From Lysobacter gummosus (GTDB lineage Bacteria; Pseudomonadota; Gammaproteobacteria; Xanthomonadales; Xanthomonadaceae), in NCBI RefSeq assembly GCF_001442805.1, contig NZ_CP011131.1, positions 5,270,001 through 5,334,000 on the forward strand: a DNA stretch of 64,000 nt, given 5' to 3'. Positions 18,921-27,485 of this stretch are shown piece by piece; within the stretch, counting starts at the first letter, position 1; each line of letters begins with the position of its first letter. The position numbers were made by a program, and so were the translations under genes. The notes beneath the pieces are model-generated. The model made no database searches. It was not told the DNA's origin and was given only the letters and a program-made list of their open reading frames with translations.

Positions 18921-19232
18921 CTACGAATGTCCGTGGACAAAAGCACCCTTGACCGGCGAAGTGGGGCTGTGCAGCTCGTCGTGCAGCGACTGCAGAATGT
19001 CCGCGACCGTGTCGGGAGCCGATCGCCCGTATTCCTCTTGCAGCGCATCGGCTATGTGGCGGATCGCGTCGGCGAGCAAGATGCCCCACGCCGGAGCCTC
19101 GCTGCGTCCGTTCTGCGTCCACATGCCGATGTTCAATGAGCAGTGCAGGCCGTTCTCCGCGATCCACGCGTTGAACATCTCGATGGAGTTGTCGTCTCGC
19201 TGTGCGGCGGGAGGGACGCTGAGGGGTTTCAT
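18921..19232 (-). CDS. DUF5076 domain protein, 103 aa
   Basis: Starting at ATG 19232 gives MKPLSVPPAAQRDDNSIEMFNAWI, followed by the family's conserved GLHCSLNIGMW, APAWGILLADAIRHIADALQ and a C-terminal helix AVADILQSLHDEL-like region. DUF5076 proteins are small, soluble and of unknown function, widespread in proteobacteria. Length matches the family. The longer frame to 19373 adds a basic, unlikely leader. Confidence 0.78.
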   Translation of the reverse strand: MKPLSVPPAAQRDDNSIEMFNAWIAENGLHCSLNIGMWTQNGRSEAPAWGILLADAIRHIADALQEEYGRSAPDTVADILQSLHDELHSPTSPVKGAFVHGHS

Positions 19233-19458
19233 GGGGCTGTCTGACTCCTGGATTTCCGCGAAGCGGTTTCGGCTTGAATGAGCCATCTGCAACGGGTACG
19301 GCGTGCCTCGTTGCTTTGATCGAGAGTATGCGCCTGACACGCGCGCTCCCTCGCAGCACCCGCGCGGCAGCAATCCGGGAGATCGGAGCGGCCCAGGCGC
19401 CGTTCCGCGGTCGGCACATGGATCGTCCGATGCAGTGATACTTCAACATTAAGACGCG

Positions 19459-19920
19459 ATGGAGCCCGCCACCATGATCGAAAAGCCCAGCTCGGGAATG
19501 CGTTCGGCGGCCCTGTGGGGATTCGCGTATGGGTGCCTGCTGTGCGTATGGGCATTCTTCGCCATGGGTGCCGGTCACGGCACCTACCTGCCTCTCGCGA
19601 TCGCTTCCTCGCCCCTGCTCTACCTGGGGACCCCGCTTGCGTTGTCAGGTTTGCCGATCTTGTGGGCGGCAATCGGCGCTACGCTCGGCCGCCTGAGCGG
19701 CAACTCGCGCCGATGGACCTTCCTTGCTGCGATGTCGATCCACTACGCGGGAATTGTTCCGCTGTGCTGGAGGGTCCTGGGGCCGATGGACGATGGGCCG
19801 AGCTTCAGATTGATGCTCACCCGGGTGGATACCGTAGTGACGCTGCTGCTCGGCCTGCTGATCTACCTTGCCGGCCAGGGGGTTCTTTGGCGCACCTATT
19901 GCGCGCGGTCGCGACGGTGA
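19459..19920 (+). CDS. Small integral membrane protein, 153 aa
   Basis: Four hydrophobic segments are visible: ALWGFAYGCLLCVWAFFAM, YLPLAIASSPLLYLGTPLAL with GLPILWAAIGATLG, FLAAMSIHYAGIVPLCW, and VDTVVTLLLGLLIYLAGQGVLW. Positive charges cluster between and after them (RRW, CARSRR), fitting an inner-membrane protein with its C-terminus inside. The family is not recognised. An alternative start is ATG 19474. No obvious operon partner. Confidence 0.65.
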   Translation: MEPATMIEKPSSGMRSAALWGFAYGCLLCVWAFFAMGAGHGTYLPLAIASSPLLYLGTPLALSGLPILWAAIGATLGRLSGNSRRWTFLAAMSIHYAGIVPLCWRVLGPMDDGPSFRLMLTRVDTVVTLLLGLLIYLAGQGVLWRTYCARSRR

Positions 19921-20030
19921 ATTGTTTACGCCCGCCGGCCGGGCACAGACACACAGGATGAACCGTAGCCGCTTCAGAGCCGGTTACGCCCGGCGCCCAT
20001 CCGCGGATCGGCGCCGGGCGATGAAAGCGA

Positions 20031-20795
20031 TCAGTGATGCGCGCCGCTCTGCAGGCACAGCACATCGCGATAGGCGCACAGCGCGTCGATCAGCGGCTTT
20101 TCGTCGGACATGATCTTGGCCTTCTCGGCCGCGCCCACCAGCTGGATCATATAGCTCTGTTCGGCGATGCCTTGTTTGTCGATGAACGGATTGAGCAGGC
20201 TGGCATGGTCGGCGAGGTCCGGTACTGCGCCGATATCCGCATTGCTGACGCCGGGGGCGTAGAACATGAAGTGCGGCATCGCCATGGTATGCACCTTCAT
20301 GTCGGGCGGGCCGACCGTGCGCATGATCGGCGCCACCATGTACGACAGGCCGGCCTTGTCCGGAACGCGATAGGTCTTGTTCGAGTATCGGCTTGCGATT
20401 TCCGCTTTCAGCGCGGCAGGCTTGAAGCCCTGGGCGCGCAGCGCGGCGGTGTCCATGATGGCGCGCAGATAGTTCGCAGCGCCGGCGGCGTCGTAGCACA
20501 GCGGGATATAGATATCGTCGCGGAAATCGTTAAATTCCCAGACGGTCCGTTCGACCACGCAGTCGATGCCGTTGCTGGCTTCGCGCTTGCGCAGGTATCC
20601 GACCTTGGGATCGAGCACATATACGCCGGCCTTCTCGCGCAGGGGCGCCGGCACCGCGCTCAATGCGAATTGCATTTCCAGCTCCGCCGGCATGGCGGCT
20701 ATGGCCGGCTCAGCCGCTGCGGCCGCCGGCGCGGCGACCGCGGCGGCCATGGAAAACACGATGGCGATCGCGATCGGAAAACGGTGGGTGGTCAT
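20031..20795 (-). CDS. Hypothetical exported protein, 254 aa
   Basis: ATG 20795 starts a long Ala-rich signal peptide (RFPIAIAIVFSMAAAVAAPAAAAA). The mature part begins AMPAELEMQFALSAVPAPLREKAGVYVLDP and has two widely spaced Cys pairs (GIDCVVERT and PLCYDAA; ALCAYRDVLCLQ). VGYLRKREASNGIDCVVER looks like the shared pattern of proteobacterial secreted proteins of unknown role. Also visible are a histidine-rich patch (KVHTMAMPHFMFYAPG) and a His-His C-terminus, which could bind metal. I cannot assign a function. Confidence 0.7.
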   Translation of the reverse strand: MTTHRFPIAIAIVFSMAAAVAAPAAAAAEPAIAAMPAELEMQFALSAVPAPLREKAGVYVLDPKVGYLRKREASNGIDCVVERTVWEFNDFRDDIYIPLCYDAAGAANYLRAIMDTAALRAQGFKPAALKAEIASRYSNKTYRVPDKAGLSYMVAPIMRTVGPPDMKVHTMAMPHFMFYAPGVSNADIGAVPDLADHASLLNPFIDKQGIAEQSYMIQLVGAAEKAKIMSDEKPLIDALCAYRDVLCLQSGAHH

Positions 20796-21091
20796 GGTTG
20801 AGGTCCTCGTGGTCGAAGCATGAAGCGCAAGCGGGTGCCTGCCTTCAAACGACGTATGACCACGGTCCGGATCGACATCGCCGGGGAATAGCTCTCGACC
20901 GGCGCTGAAGCGACGCAAGTCCCTTCAGCAACCCGCGCCCGGGTGGGTCCGTGACGCGGGTCGCTGCGCATCCCAAGCGGCGTGACCGCGACCCTCCCGC
21001 AAAGAACCGGACAGCACCAAAACGCCGCCGGCAGCCGTAGGCGTCTGCACCTGCCGTGCTTATGACAACACGCTGAGACTCTTACGCCGAT

Positions 21092-21865
21092 TCACTTGGT
21101 GGTGTAACCGCCATTCACCAGAACGGTCTGGCCGGTCATCCACCAGCCGTCCGAAACCAGGAAACGGATGAAGGGCACGATGTCCGCGATGTCAGTGAGG
21201 CCGGTCTTGGAGAACTTCGACAACGCGGCGGCACTCTTGTGATAGGCGACCGCGTCGGCGCCCTCGGCAGGATAGAAGAAGGGCGTGTCCATCGGTCCGG
21301 GACCGATCGCGGTCACCGAGATGCCGCGCTCGCCGAATTCCTTCGAGGCGGCGCGGGTGAAATGCTCCACCGGCGCCTTGGTGCCGGCGTAGGCCGCATA
21401 GAACGGGGTGTAGGCGCCAAGCAGCGAAGTGACGAGCGTGCAGATCTTGCCGTTATCGTTGACGTGCTTGCCGGCCTCCTTGAGGAAGAAGAAGGCGGAC
21501 TTCGAATTCACCGCGGTCATCTCGTCGTATTCGGCTTCGGTGATATCGACGAAAGCTTTCTTCAACACCTTGCCGACCGTGTTGACGGCGATGTCGGGCC
21601 GGCCCACGGCCGCGATGGTGTCGGCGAACAGCGTTTCGATGGCCGCCGCGGTGGTCAGGTCGCCTTGGATGGCGACACCTTTGGCGCCCGCGGCATTAAT
21701 GGCGGCAACCGTTTCGGTTGCGGCGGCCTGGGTGGCGGCGCTGTTGTAGTGGATCGCCACGGCCTTGGCGCCTTGCTCGGCGAGGTCGCGGGCGAGCAAT
21801 CCGCCCAGGTTCTTCGCTCCGCCAGCGATGAGAACGGTTTTGCCCTTGATGCTGTGATCGGTCAT
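21092..21865 (-). CDS. Short-chain dehydrogenase/reductase (SDR), 257 aa
   Basis: The Rossmann N-terminus is KTVLIAGGAKNLGGLLARDLA, with AIHYNS after strand 2, where an Asn/Ser rather than Asp suggests NADP. NTVGKVLKK corresponds to the NNAG region (N-T-V-G here, a mild variant). The catalytic Tyr and Lys are in YAGTK, with Ser in LVTSLLG. PGPMDTPFF and the final GGWMTGQ-type stretch are typical of the family. Start at MTDHSIKGKT (21865); longer starts at MELQ or MGGHQ are possible. It is divergent from a LysR regulator that probably controls it. Substrate unknown. Confidence 0.87.
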   Translation of the reverse strand: MTDHSIKGKTVLIAGGAKNLGGLLARDLAEQGAKAVAIHYNSAATQAAATETVAAINAAGAKGVAIQGDLTTAAAIETLFADTIAAVGRPDIAVNTVGKVLKKAFVDITEAEYDEMTAVNSKSAFFFLKEAGKHVNDNGKICTLVTSLLGAYTPFYAAYAGTKAPVEHFTRAASKEFGERGISVTAIGPGPMDTPFFYPAEGADAVAYHKSAAALSKFSKTGLTDIADIVPFIRFLVSDGWWMTGQTVLVNGGYTTK

Positions 21866-21959
21866 GACCTGAAGCTCCATGGTTGTCTGGTGACCACCCA
21901 TGTGACCACCTTCTGATCGCAGCATACCGTCCAAAAAATCCGATTAAACTGCTTATCTA

Positions 21960-21974
21960 TGACAACATATGTCA
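21960..21974. promoter_or_regulatory. Candidate LysR-type box between SDR and lysR
   Basis: TGACA-N5-TGTCA is an inverted repeat in the AT-rich middle of the 136-base divergent gap, 28 bases before the LysR start. This is the usual place for a LysR autoregulatory and activation site. A direct repeat of GTGACCACC (21890 and 21902) lies nearer the SDR start. Confidence 0.45.
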
Positions 21975-22001
21975 GAAATAACGACTAATCAGGCCTGAAT
22001 C

Positions 22002-22901
22002 TTGGACCGGATCGAGCTTTTTCGCGTCTTCACCCGCGTCGTGGAATGCGCGAGCTTCACGCGCGCCGCCGACACCCTGGGACTGCCCCGCTCCTCGGTA
22101 TCGGCCGCCGTCATCGAGCTCGAAGGCCGGGTGGGCGCGCGCCTGCTTCACCGCACCACGCGCAGCGTGTCGCCTACACAGGATGGCGCCGCCTTCTATG
22201 AGCGCTGCCTTCGGGTGATCGCCGATGTGGAGGAAACCGAAAGCCTGTTCCGGCAGACATCCGCCGGGCCGAGCGGGAAACTGCGGGTCGATGTGCCCGG
22301 CCGGATCGGCCGCCTGATCGTCGCGCCGGCGCTTCCGCAACTCCTTGCGCTCTATCCTCAACTCGACATCGAGCTGCGCGTGACCGATCGCGCGGTGAAT
22401 CTGATCGAGGAGAGCGTCGACTGCGTCTTGCGAGTGGGGCCGCTGAGCGATTCGGGCCTGATCGCGCGAAAGATCGGCGATCTGTCGCTCATCAATGTGG
22501 CGAGCGCCGCCTATCTGGCCCATCACGGCATACCGCAGCGACCGGCCGATCTGAGCGCGCACCTCGCCGTCAACTATGCCTCACCGTCCACCGGACGCAT
22601 CGAGGAGTGGGAGTGGGTGGAAGACGGCGAAGTCCGCACCATGCCCGTTCGCGGACGAGTCACCGTCAACAGCGCCGAGGCTTACATCGCCTGCTGCCTG
22701 GCCGGCATCGGCCTTATCCAGATTCCGGCCTATGACGTACAGCCGCATCTGCATGCGGGCGAACTGGTCGAAGTGATGCCCGGCTATCGTGCCGAGCCGA
22801 TGCCGATGACGCTGCTTTATCCGCATCGGCAGCATCTTTCGCAGCGTCTGCAGGTGTTTGCGGACTGGCTTGAGGCGCTGCTGAAAAAGCAGGTTCTGTA
22901 G
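22002..22901 (+). CDS. LysR-family transcriptional regulator, 299 aa
   Basis: The N-terminal helix-turn-helix is at residues 1-60: RIELFRVFTRVVECASFTRAADTLGLPRSSVSAAVIELE, then RLLHRTTRSVSPTQDG. Residues about 90-295 are the substrate-binding domain. The start must be TTG 22002, because an in-frame TGA lies at 21996-21998 and no ATG gives the full first helix; MDRIELF matches the usual start of this subgroup. It is divergent from the SDR gene, which is its likely target, as in many LysR/SDR pairs. Confidence 0.88.
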   Translation: MDRIELFRVFTRVVECASFTRAADTLGLPRSSVSAAVIELEGRVGARLLHRTTRSVSPTQDGAAFYERCLRVIADVEETESLFRQTSAGPSGKLRVDVPGRIGRLIVAPALPQLLALYPQLDIELRVTDRAVNLIEESVDCVLRVGPLSDSGLIARKIGDLSLINVASAAYLAHHGIPQRPADLSAHLAVNYASPSTGRIEEWEWVEDGEVRTMPVRGRVTVNSAEAYIACCLAGIGLIQIPAYDVQPHLHAGELVEVMPGYRAEPMPMTLLYPHRQHLSQRLQVFADWLEALLKKQVL

Positions 22902-23002
22902 AACGGTTCACTGCCTCCACCGCAATTGGCTCATTCCCGCATATCCCTATCGGAGCGAAATCCGCGAAACGCCGCTAGCGTCCATCGTGGAAAAGGTTTG
23001 CG

Positions 23003-24541
23003 CTAGAACATCGAGTAGATCTTCGGAAAGTTCGATTGCAGGCTCTCCTTGGCCTCTTCGGACAGTGCCTTGTGCTTCTCTCCGACTTCATTGGCGCTCC
23101 TGCGAAGCTCTTCCAAAGTCGGCTTCTCGCCCGCCTTGGGCCGAAGCGCCTTGGCCTTATCGATGATGCTGGTGACAAAAAATTTCGCATCCGGATTGAG
23201 CGCATCGATCTTATTTTTTACGAGATTGCGAAGCTCCGTGGCCTTGCCTTCGAGGTCGGCCGCAGTCGATACCCCGCCACCTTTCGGGCGCTGAACGTTT
23301 CGATCCGCCCCACCCACCATGAACGCGTGGACATGTCCGGAAGCGATCTGGCTATTGCCTATCAGCTTGGATCCATCGTCGCTGAGCGTGATGCTCTGAC
23401 TGGAAAAGCCCCCCAGGGTGCCGAGCCCACGAATTCCAGTAACGGGTGTCCATACAAATGCCTGACTCAACCCATTGGACGATTGACCGGTTCCAACGAC
23501 GCTTCCGTTATCGGCGATATCCACCGCCTTGATCCAAGGCCCGCCAAGGGTACCGATGTCCAGTCCTTCCTCTTGATCCGGGATCCCCACGGGGACCCAG
23601 ACGAAGGATCTGGCCAGCCCATCGTCGGCCAGGTAGTTGCCCACAACGATGCCCGCTTCATTCATGTCGACGGCTATCAGTTGCTGCCGTGATGTGCCGG
23701 CGACCTCCAGGTAATCGAGATAGGTGACCGACGTTCCATCCGCCTCCCAGCGAACGGCCACTACATCGCCATCATCGGTCTGGCATGTGCCTGCCACACG
23801 GTGGCTTGAATTCATCGCCGCGACCACGCAGTTGGATCCTCCCGGCAATCTGGGCAACTCGGTGGCGGCGTATCCGAATAAGCCGGGCTCCCAACGAACC
23901 GCGACGGTTCCGCCATCGCGCAGCCCGCATATGCCTACGACCACGGGCTGATCGGTGTTGTCCATGTCCGAGACGACACATTCGGTCGAGCTCGGGATCA
24001 AGGGAGGCAGCAAACCGAGCTCGGGCAAACGGGTGGGATTGCGCGAGCCCGCCATCCAGATCACCGCGGCGGCGGATCCATCGGCAGCGACGCTCGACCC
24101 TGCGATGACACCGGATCTATTGATCTGCCAAGCGATCGCTTTGGCGTTATTGGGCAGCGCATTGAGTTGGGTCGGCACGCTGCCTGGAATGGACGCCGTC
24201 CACACGACGGGAAACCATTCACCTGCGGCGCCCAGTTCGCAATTGCCGACAATGACGCCGGCGCTATTGATGTCCACCGCATCGCAAGGGTCATTGACCG
24301 CCAGCGTCGCTAACGCAGCAGGCCCTGTCGTCGCAGCCCAGTAGGCCGCCACCAGATCCCCGTCCGCGTTGCGACAGGTGCCGATGGCGGCGCCAGCATC
24401 GTTGGTGCTGCCTGCCAGACAGACATTTCCGCCCAGCGTGCCCATATCGACCGATTGTGCCGACGCCAGGGCGGGGCTTCCCATAGCAAGTGCTGCAAGA
24501 CACGCGGGCGCGATAAGTGACATGGAACGGCGACGACTCAT
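23003..24541 (-). CDS. Secreted HAF-repeat protein, 512 aa
   Basis: ATG 24541 starts a signal peptide ending ALASAQ. The mature part contains repeated HAF-type motifs: VDMGTLGGN near residue 31, GLDIGTLGGPW, and GLGTLGGFSSQS, each followed by an I/V-N-x-x-G-x-V-V-G unit (DINSAGVIVGNC, DMNEAGIVVGNY, DIADNGSVVGTG) and an A-x-x-W strand. This pattern gives a beta-propeller-like extracellular fold of unknown role. The last 100 residues differ: charged and helical (LEGKATELRNLVKNKIDALN, ANEVGEKHKALSEEAKESL). G+C content is lower than the neighbours. Confidence 0.72.
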   Translation of the reverse strand: MSRRRSMSLIAPACLAALAMGSPALASAQSVDMGTLGGNVCLAGSTNDAGAAIGTCRNADGDLVAAYWAATTGPAALATLAVNDPCDAVDINSAGVIVGNCELGAAGEWFPVVWTASIPGSVPTQLNALPNNAKAIAWQINRSGVIAGSSVAADGSAAAVIWMAGSRNPTRLPELGLLPPLIPSSTECVVSDMDNTDQPVVVGICGLRDGGTVAVRWEPGLFGYAATELPRLPGGSNCVVAAMNSSHRVAGTCQTDDGDVVAVRWEADGTSVTYLDYLEVAGTSRQQLIAVDMNEAGIVVGNYLADDGLARSFVWVPVGIPDQEEGLDIGTLGGPWIKAVDIADNGSVVGTGQSSNGLSQAFVWTPVTGIRGLGTLGGFSSQSITLSDDGSKLIGNSQIASGHVHAFMVGGADRNVQRPKGGGVSTAADLEGKATELRNLVKNKIDALNPDAKFFVTSIIDKAKALRPKAGEKPTLEELRRSANEVGEKHKALSEEAKESLQSNFPKIYSMF

Positions 24542-25236
24542 AGCTGGCTCCGGTAGCAATGGGTGACGGATTATTCGGCTGCTCCAACGATGTACTCCTG
24601 GGCGCCTTCTGGAATCCGCGATCTGGTTCGCCGAACTCTGCACGAGATGTTTCGCTCACTGAAACTCACGATAGATCAAAGCGGTTTTCGACTGCAGTCG
24701 CATCCGATCGGCAAGTATTCGATAGGCCTCCAATGCGCTGACGCAAGAGGTAGACACTGCATTCCGAGCATCGATTTTATGCCCTCATTGGGCAGCGCGA
24801 TCTAAGCCGAAAACAAGTTCGCGATGGGGCATGCTCGATTACCGGCGGTAACTGGTCCGACGCCTGCGACCAAGGCAACGCATGGCTCACCGAGCGGATC
24901 GATCCGCACCGGGCATGAAGTCGATTATCCCCATGGAACGCGCGGTTCGCGACAGCAGCGAGGCCCGCGATCCGATCCCCGATCCGTGGCGGATCGAGCC
25001 ATGCCATGCCGAGGCGATCATGTCGGATTGTGATGCTGTTGGAGGCGCAATTCCGATCGCCGTCGAAAATACAACGTGATTGTGCAGAGCATCAATCGGC
25101 TATAGAAGTATCGCAGTCCGCAGTTGCCTTATGGCACGACTTGGCGGACGTGGAAAGCCACGAACCGCGGCTGATTTCCCTCCGTTTCTGGCCCCAAATA
25201 CCAATGACGCAATCGCTCAAGGGCGAAGGAGCGGCG
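24542..25236. other. 695-base intergenic region, lower G+C, no supported gene
   Basis: Divergent gap between the HAF-repeat gene and the salicylate synthase. Only one short frame looks at all protein-like (24924-25079, beginning MKSIIPMERAV, 51 codons), with no ribosome site, and I do not call it. The gap is long enough to hold a regulated promoter for the salicylate genes. I find no clear Fur box (GATAATGATAATCATTATC type). Confidence 0.45.
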
Positions 25237-26559
25237 ATGAGCGCTGATCGGGTCATGCGTGTTATTGGCTTAAGCGGTGGCGATGGGTTGCAGATCGCCG
25301 AGCGGCTGCTTCACGCACTTGGACACGATCAATATTTCGCGTATGAACGCGATGATCGATGGCATATCGGCCTTGGGATTACAGCCACCCTCTCGATCAG
25401 CCCCTGCGGCGGCCGTTACGAGGTGATATCGAAAGAGGGCATGCAGACAGGCCCGACGAATGCCGCGCTGGCGTCGGTGGCGAGACAGTTCATGGCCGAG
25501 CACTCATGCTCCGGACGACGAGTCCATGGACTTGTGGCATTCAACTATGCGCCTTGCGTGAACGGCCAGCCTTACACGCCAGGCACTTGGCCGCTCCTGA
25601 TCTTGATGATCCCCCGCGTTGAGATTGTCGTTACCTCAGACATCGTCGAAATCTGTTCCGACGATGAGGCCGCGGTGGATGAGGTCGTCAGAGTTGTGTC
25701 GGAACAGACGACCGTCTCATCGCCCCATCTGTGCCCGATCGACACCAAGGCCGGCGAAAGGGTATATCAGGACATCGTCCGTGCCGCGTTGGAGGAGATA
25801 GGCTCCGGTGTCTACGCAAAAATCATCGTGTCGCGCGCTGTCCCGACACAAGAGCGCATCGATATGCCGGCCAGCCTGGTGCTGGGTCGCCGGCGCAATA
25901 CACCGGCGAGAACGTTCGCGCTTAAATTCGATTCGCGCGAGGCCGTTGGATTCAGTCCGGAGCTGGTCATGTCGGTGGATGACGGCATCGTCTCAACCGA
26001 ACCCCTGGCGGGCACTCGGTCCAGGAGCGATGATCCGCGAACGGATGCGCGAAATCGGGATGAACTGATCAATGACCCGAAGGAGATCGTGGAGCATGCG
26101 ATTTCCGTCCGCGAAGCGGTCGATGAGCTCATGCGAATTTGTACGCATGGCACTGTGGTAATCGACGACTTCATGTCGGTTCGCAACCGTGGCAGTGTGC
26201 AGCACCTCGGCTCGCGGGTTAGCGGACGATTGAAGGACAATGCCGATGCATGGGACGCCCTGGACATCCTGTTTCCTTCAATCACGGCCACGGGCATTCC
26301 CAAGCAAGCCGCGATCGCTGCGATAGCGCGCCTGGAAACCGTTCCTCGCGAGCTCTATTCCGGCGCCGTGCTGATGATCGAAGGCGAGCGTCGCTTTGAG
26401 GCGGCGCTGGTGCTGAGAGCCGCCTATCAAGATGCGGCAAGGAGTTGGGTCCAGGCTGGCGCTGGAATCATTGCCCAGTCAAATCCACTGCGGGAGTTCA
26501 CCGAGACGGTCGAGAAACTGGGCAGCGTAGCGCCCTATCTGGCGATGGAACCGCGTTGA
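25237..26559 (+). CDS. Salicylate synthase (chorismate-using, MbtI/Irp9 type), 440 aa
   Basis: Converts chorismate through isochorismate to salicylate and pyruvate. The chorismate-binding domain covers about residues 170-435: the catalytic Lys195 in AKIIVSRAV, GFSPELVMSV, TEPLAGTR (255-261), NDPKEIVEH (280-287), the family-specific SVQHLGSRVSGRL (320-331), FPSITATGIPK, PRELYSGAVL (370-379) and the Mg-site region REFTETVEKL near the end. The QHLGSRVSG and TGIPK wording separates it from plain anthranilate or isochorismate synthases. GAAGGAG lies 6-10 bases before ATG 25237, and the resulting 440 aa matches the family (about 435-450). G+C is lower than in neighbouring genes, suggesting transfer. 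No siderophore NRPS is in the window. Confidence 0.86.
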   Translation: MSADRVMRVIGLSGGDGLQIAERLLHALGHDQYFAYERDDRWHIGLGITATLSISPCGGRYEVISKEGMQTGPTNAALASVARQFMAEHSCSGRRVHGLVAFNYAPCVNGQPYTPGTWPLLILMIPRVEIVVTSDIVEICSDDEAAVDEVVRVVSEQTTVSSPHLCPIDTKAGERVYQDIVRAALEEIGSGVYAKIIVSRAVPTQERIDMPASLVLGRRRNTPARTFALKFDSREAVGFSPELVMSVDDGIVSTEPLAGTRSRSDDPRTDARNRDELINDPKEIVEHAISVREAVDELMRICTHGTVVIDDFMSVRNRGSVQHLGSRVSGRLKDNADAWDALDILFPSITATGIPKQAAIAAIARLETVPRELYSGAVLMIEGERRFEAALVLRAAYQDAARSWVQAGAGIIAQSNPLREFTETVEKLGSVAPYLAMEPR

Positions 26560-26619
26560 GCCCGATGGGCGGTGACGACAGCAACGAAATTCCCCGATTG
26601 CGACCAGAGGGTGATCGAT

Positions 26620-27450
26620 ATGGGCAGCGCCGACGAGTACATGCTCGGCTATCGCCGGGAGGAGCAGATTCGACTCCAGGCCCAGGCCAGACAGTTGGCA
26701 GGAGAGTCACGGTGGATGTTCCAGCAGATCCCCCTCCCCGATGATCCGCGCATTGTCGAGATTGGATGCGGCCCACAAGGCTGCCTGGAGATTCTGTCCG
26801 GTCGCGCAGGCCCGTCCGGACGAGTGATCGGAGTGGATCGCAGCGAAGACGCGGTGGCGTTGGCTAGAGATTGGGTATCGGCGTCCAACCTCGCTAACGT
26901 AGAGGTTTGGGTGAAGGACGCACGGAACACCGAACTGCCCAGGGCCTCATTTGATCTGGTCGCGGCGCGCTTGGTGTTGGTGAATGTGCCGGAGCCGGAA
27001 CAAATCGTGGCGGAAGCGGCGGCGCTATTGAAACCGGGAGGATGGCTTGCCTTGCATGAAGCCGACTACGTCAGCTTCCTCTGTGATCCTCCCTGTGCCG
27101 CCTGGGATACGCTCATGGGGCTGTTCAAGCGCTACGCCGAACACAACGGGATAGATCCCCACATCGGACGGCGATTGCCCCGCATGCTTCGCGAGGTGGC
27201 TCGCCTGGTGGAAATCAGCGTGCGTCCGATCGTGCACGTTTATCCGGCCGACCACGAACGGCGATTTATCGCGGCGGATTTCGCCGAGAATGTCGCCGAA
27301 CGCCTTGTCGATCAAAAGCTGGCGGGTGCGCGGGAGATTTCCTCGCTTTTGACCCGCTTGAGAAGTCACCTGAGCGATCCGGATACACTGGTGGTATCCC
27401 ACCTCTTCTTCCAGGCATGGGGAAGAAAGCCGGCGGATGCCGCTGGTTGA
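26620..27450 (+). CDS. SAM-dependent methyltransferase next to salicylate synthase, 276 aa
   Basis: The SAM motif I is IVEIGCGPQGCLEILS, followed by GRVIGVDRSEDAVALAR (acidic loop), VWVKDARNTELP and FDLVAARLVLVNVPEPEQIV, then LLKPGGWLALHEADY. This is a UbiE-like class I methyltransferase fold. The C-terminal half (residues about 150-270) is a lid-like region not seen in small UbiE proteins. ATG 26620 has AGAGGG 9-14 bases upstream; a GTG at 26572 would extend it by 16 residues. It follows the salicylate synthase closely on the same strand and ends at a strong terminator, so the two are likely a transcription unit. Methyl salicylate or an O-methyl derivative is a natural guess, not shown. Confidence 0.78.
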   Translation: MGSADEYMLGYRREEQIRLQAQARQLAGESRWMFQQIPLPDDPRIVEIGCGPQGCLEILSGRAGPSGRVIGVDRSEDAVALARDWVSASNLANVEVWVKDARNTELPRASFDLVAARLVLVNVPEPEQIVAEAAALLKPGGWLALHEADYVSFLCDPPCAAWDTLMGLFKRYAEHNGIDPHIGRRLPRMLREVARLVEISVRPIVHVYPADHERRFIAADFAENVAERLVDQKLAGAREISSLLTRLRSHLSDPDTLVVSHLFFQAWGRKPADAAG

Positions 27451-27485
27451 GGCGCGATAGCGAACCGTTATCGGCCAACAAGGGC

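Noticed and set aside
21890..21910. Direct repeat GTGACCACC x2 taken as possible iterons
   Set aside because: Only two copies, no replication gene nearby, and one overlaps a possible longer SDR start.
24882..25079. 65-codon frame before the salicylate synthase
   Set aside because: No ribosome site and no recognised motif; it could be a small gene but cannot be supported.
24542..25236. Fur box controlling the salicylate synthase
   Set aside because: I looked for a GATAATGATAATCATTATC-like site because salicylate often feeds siderophores, but found no convincing match.
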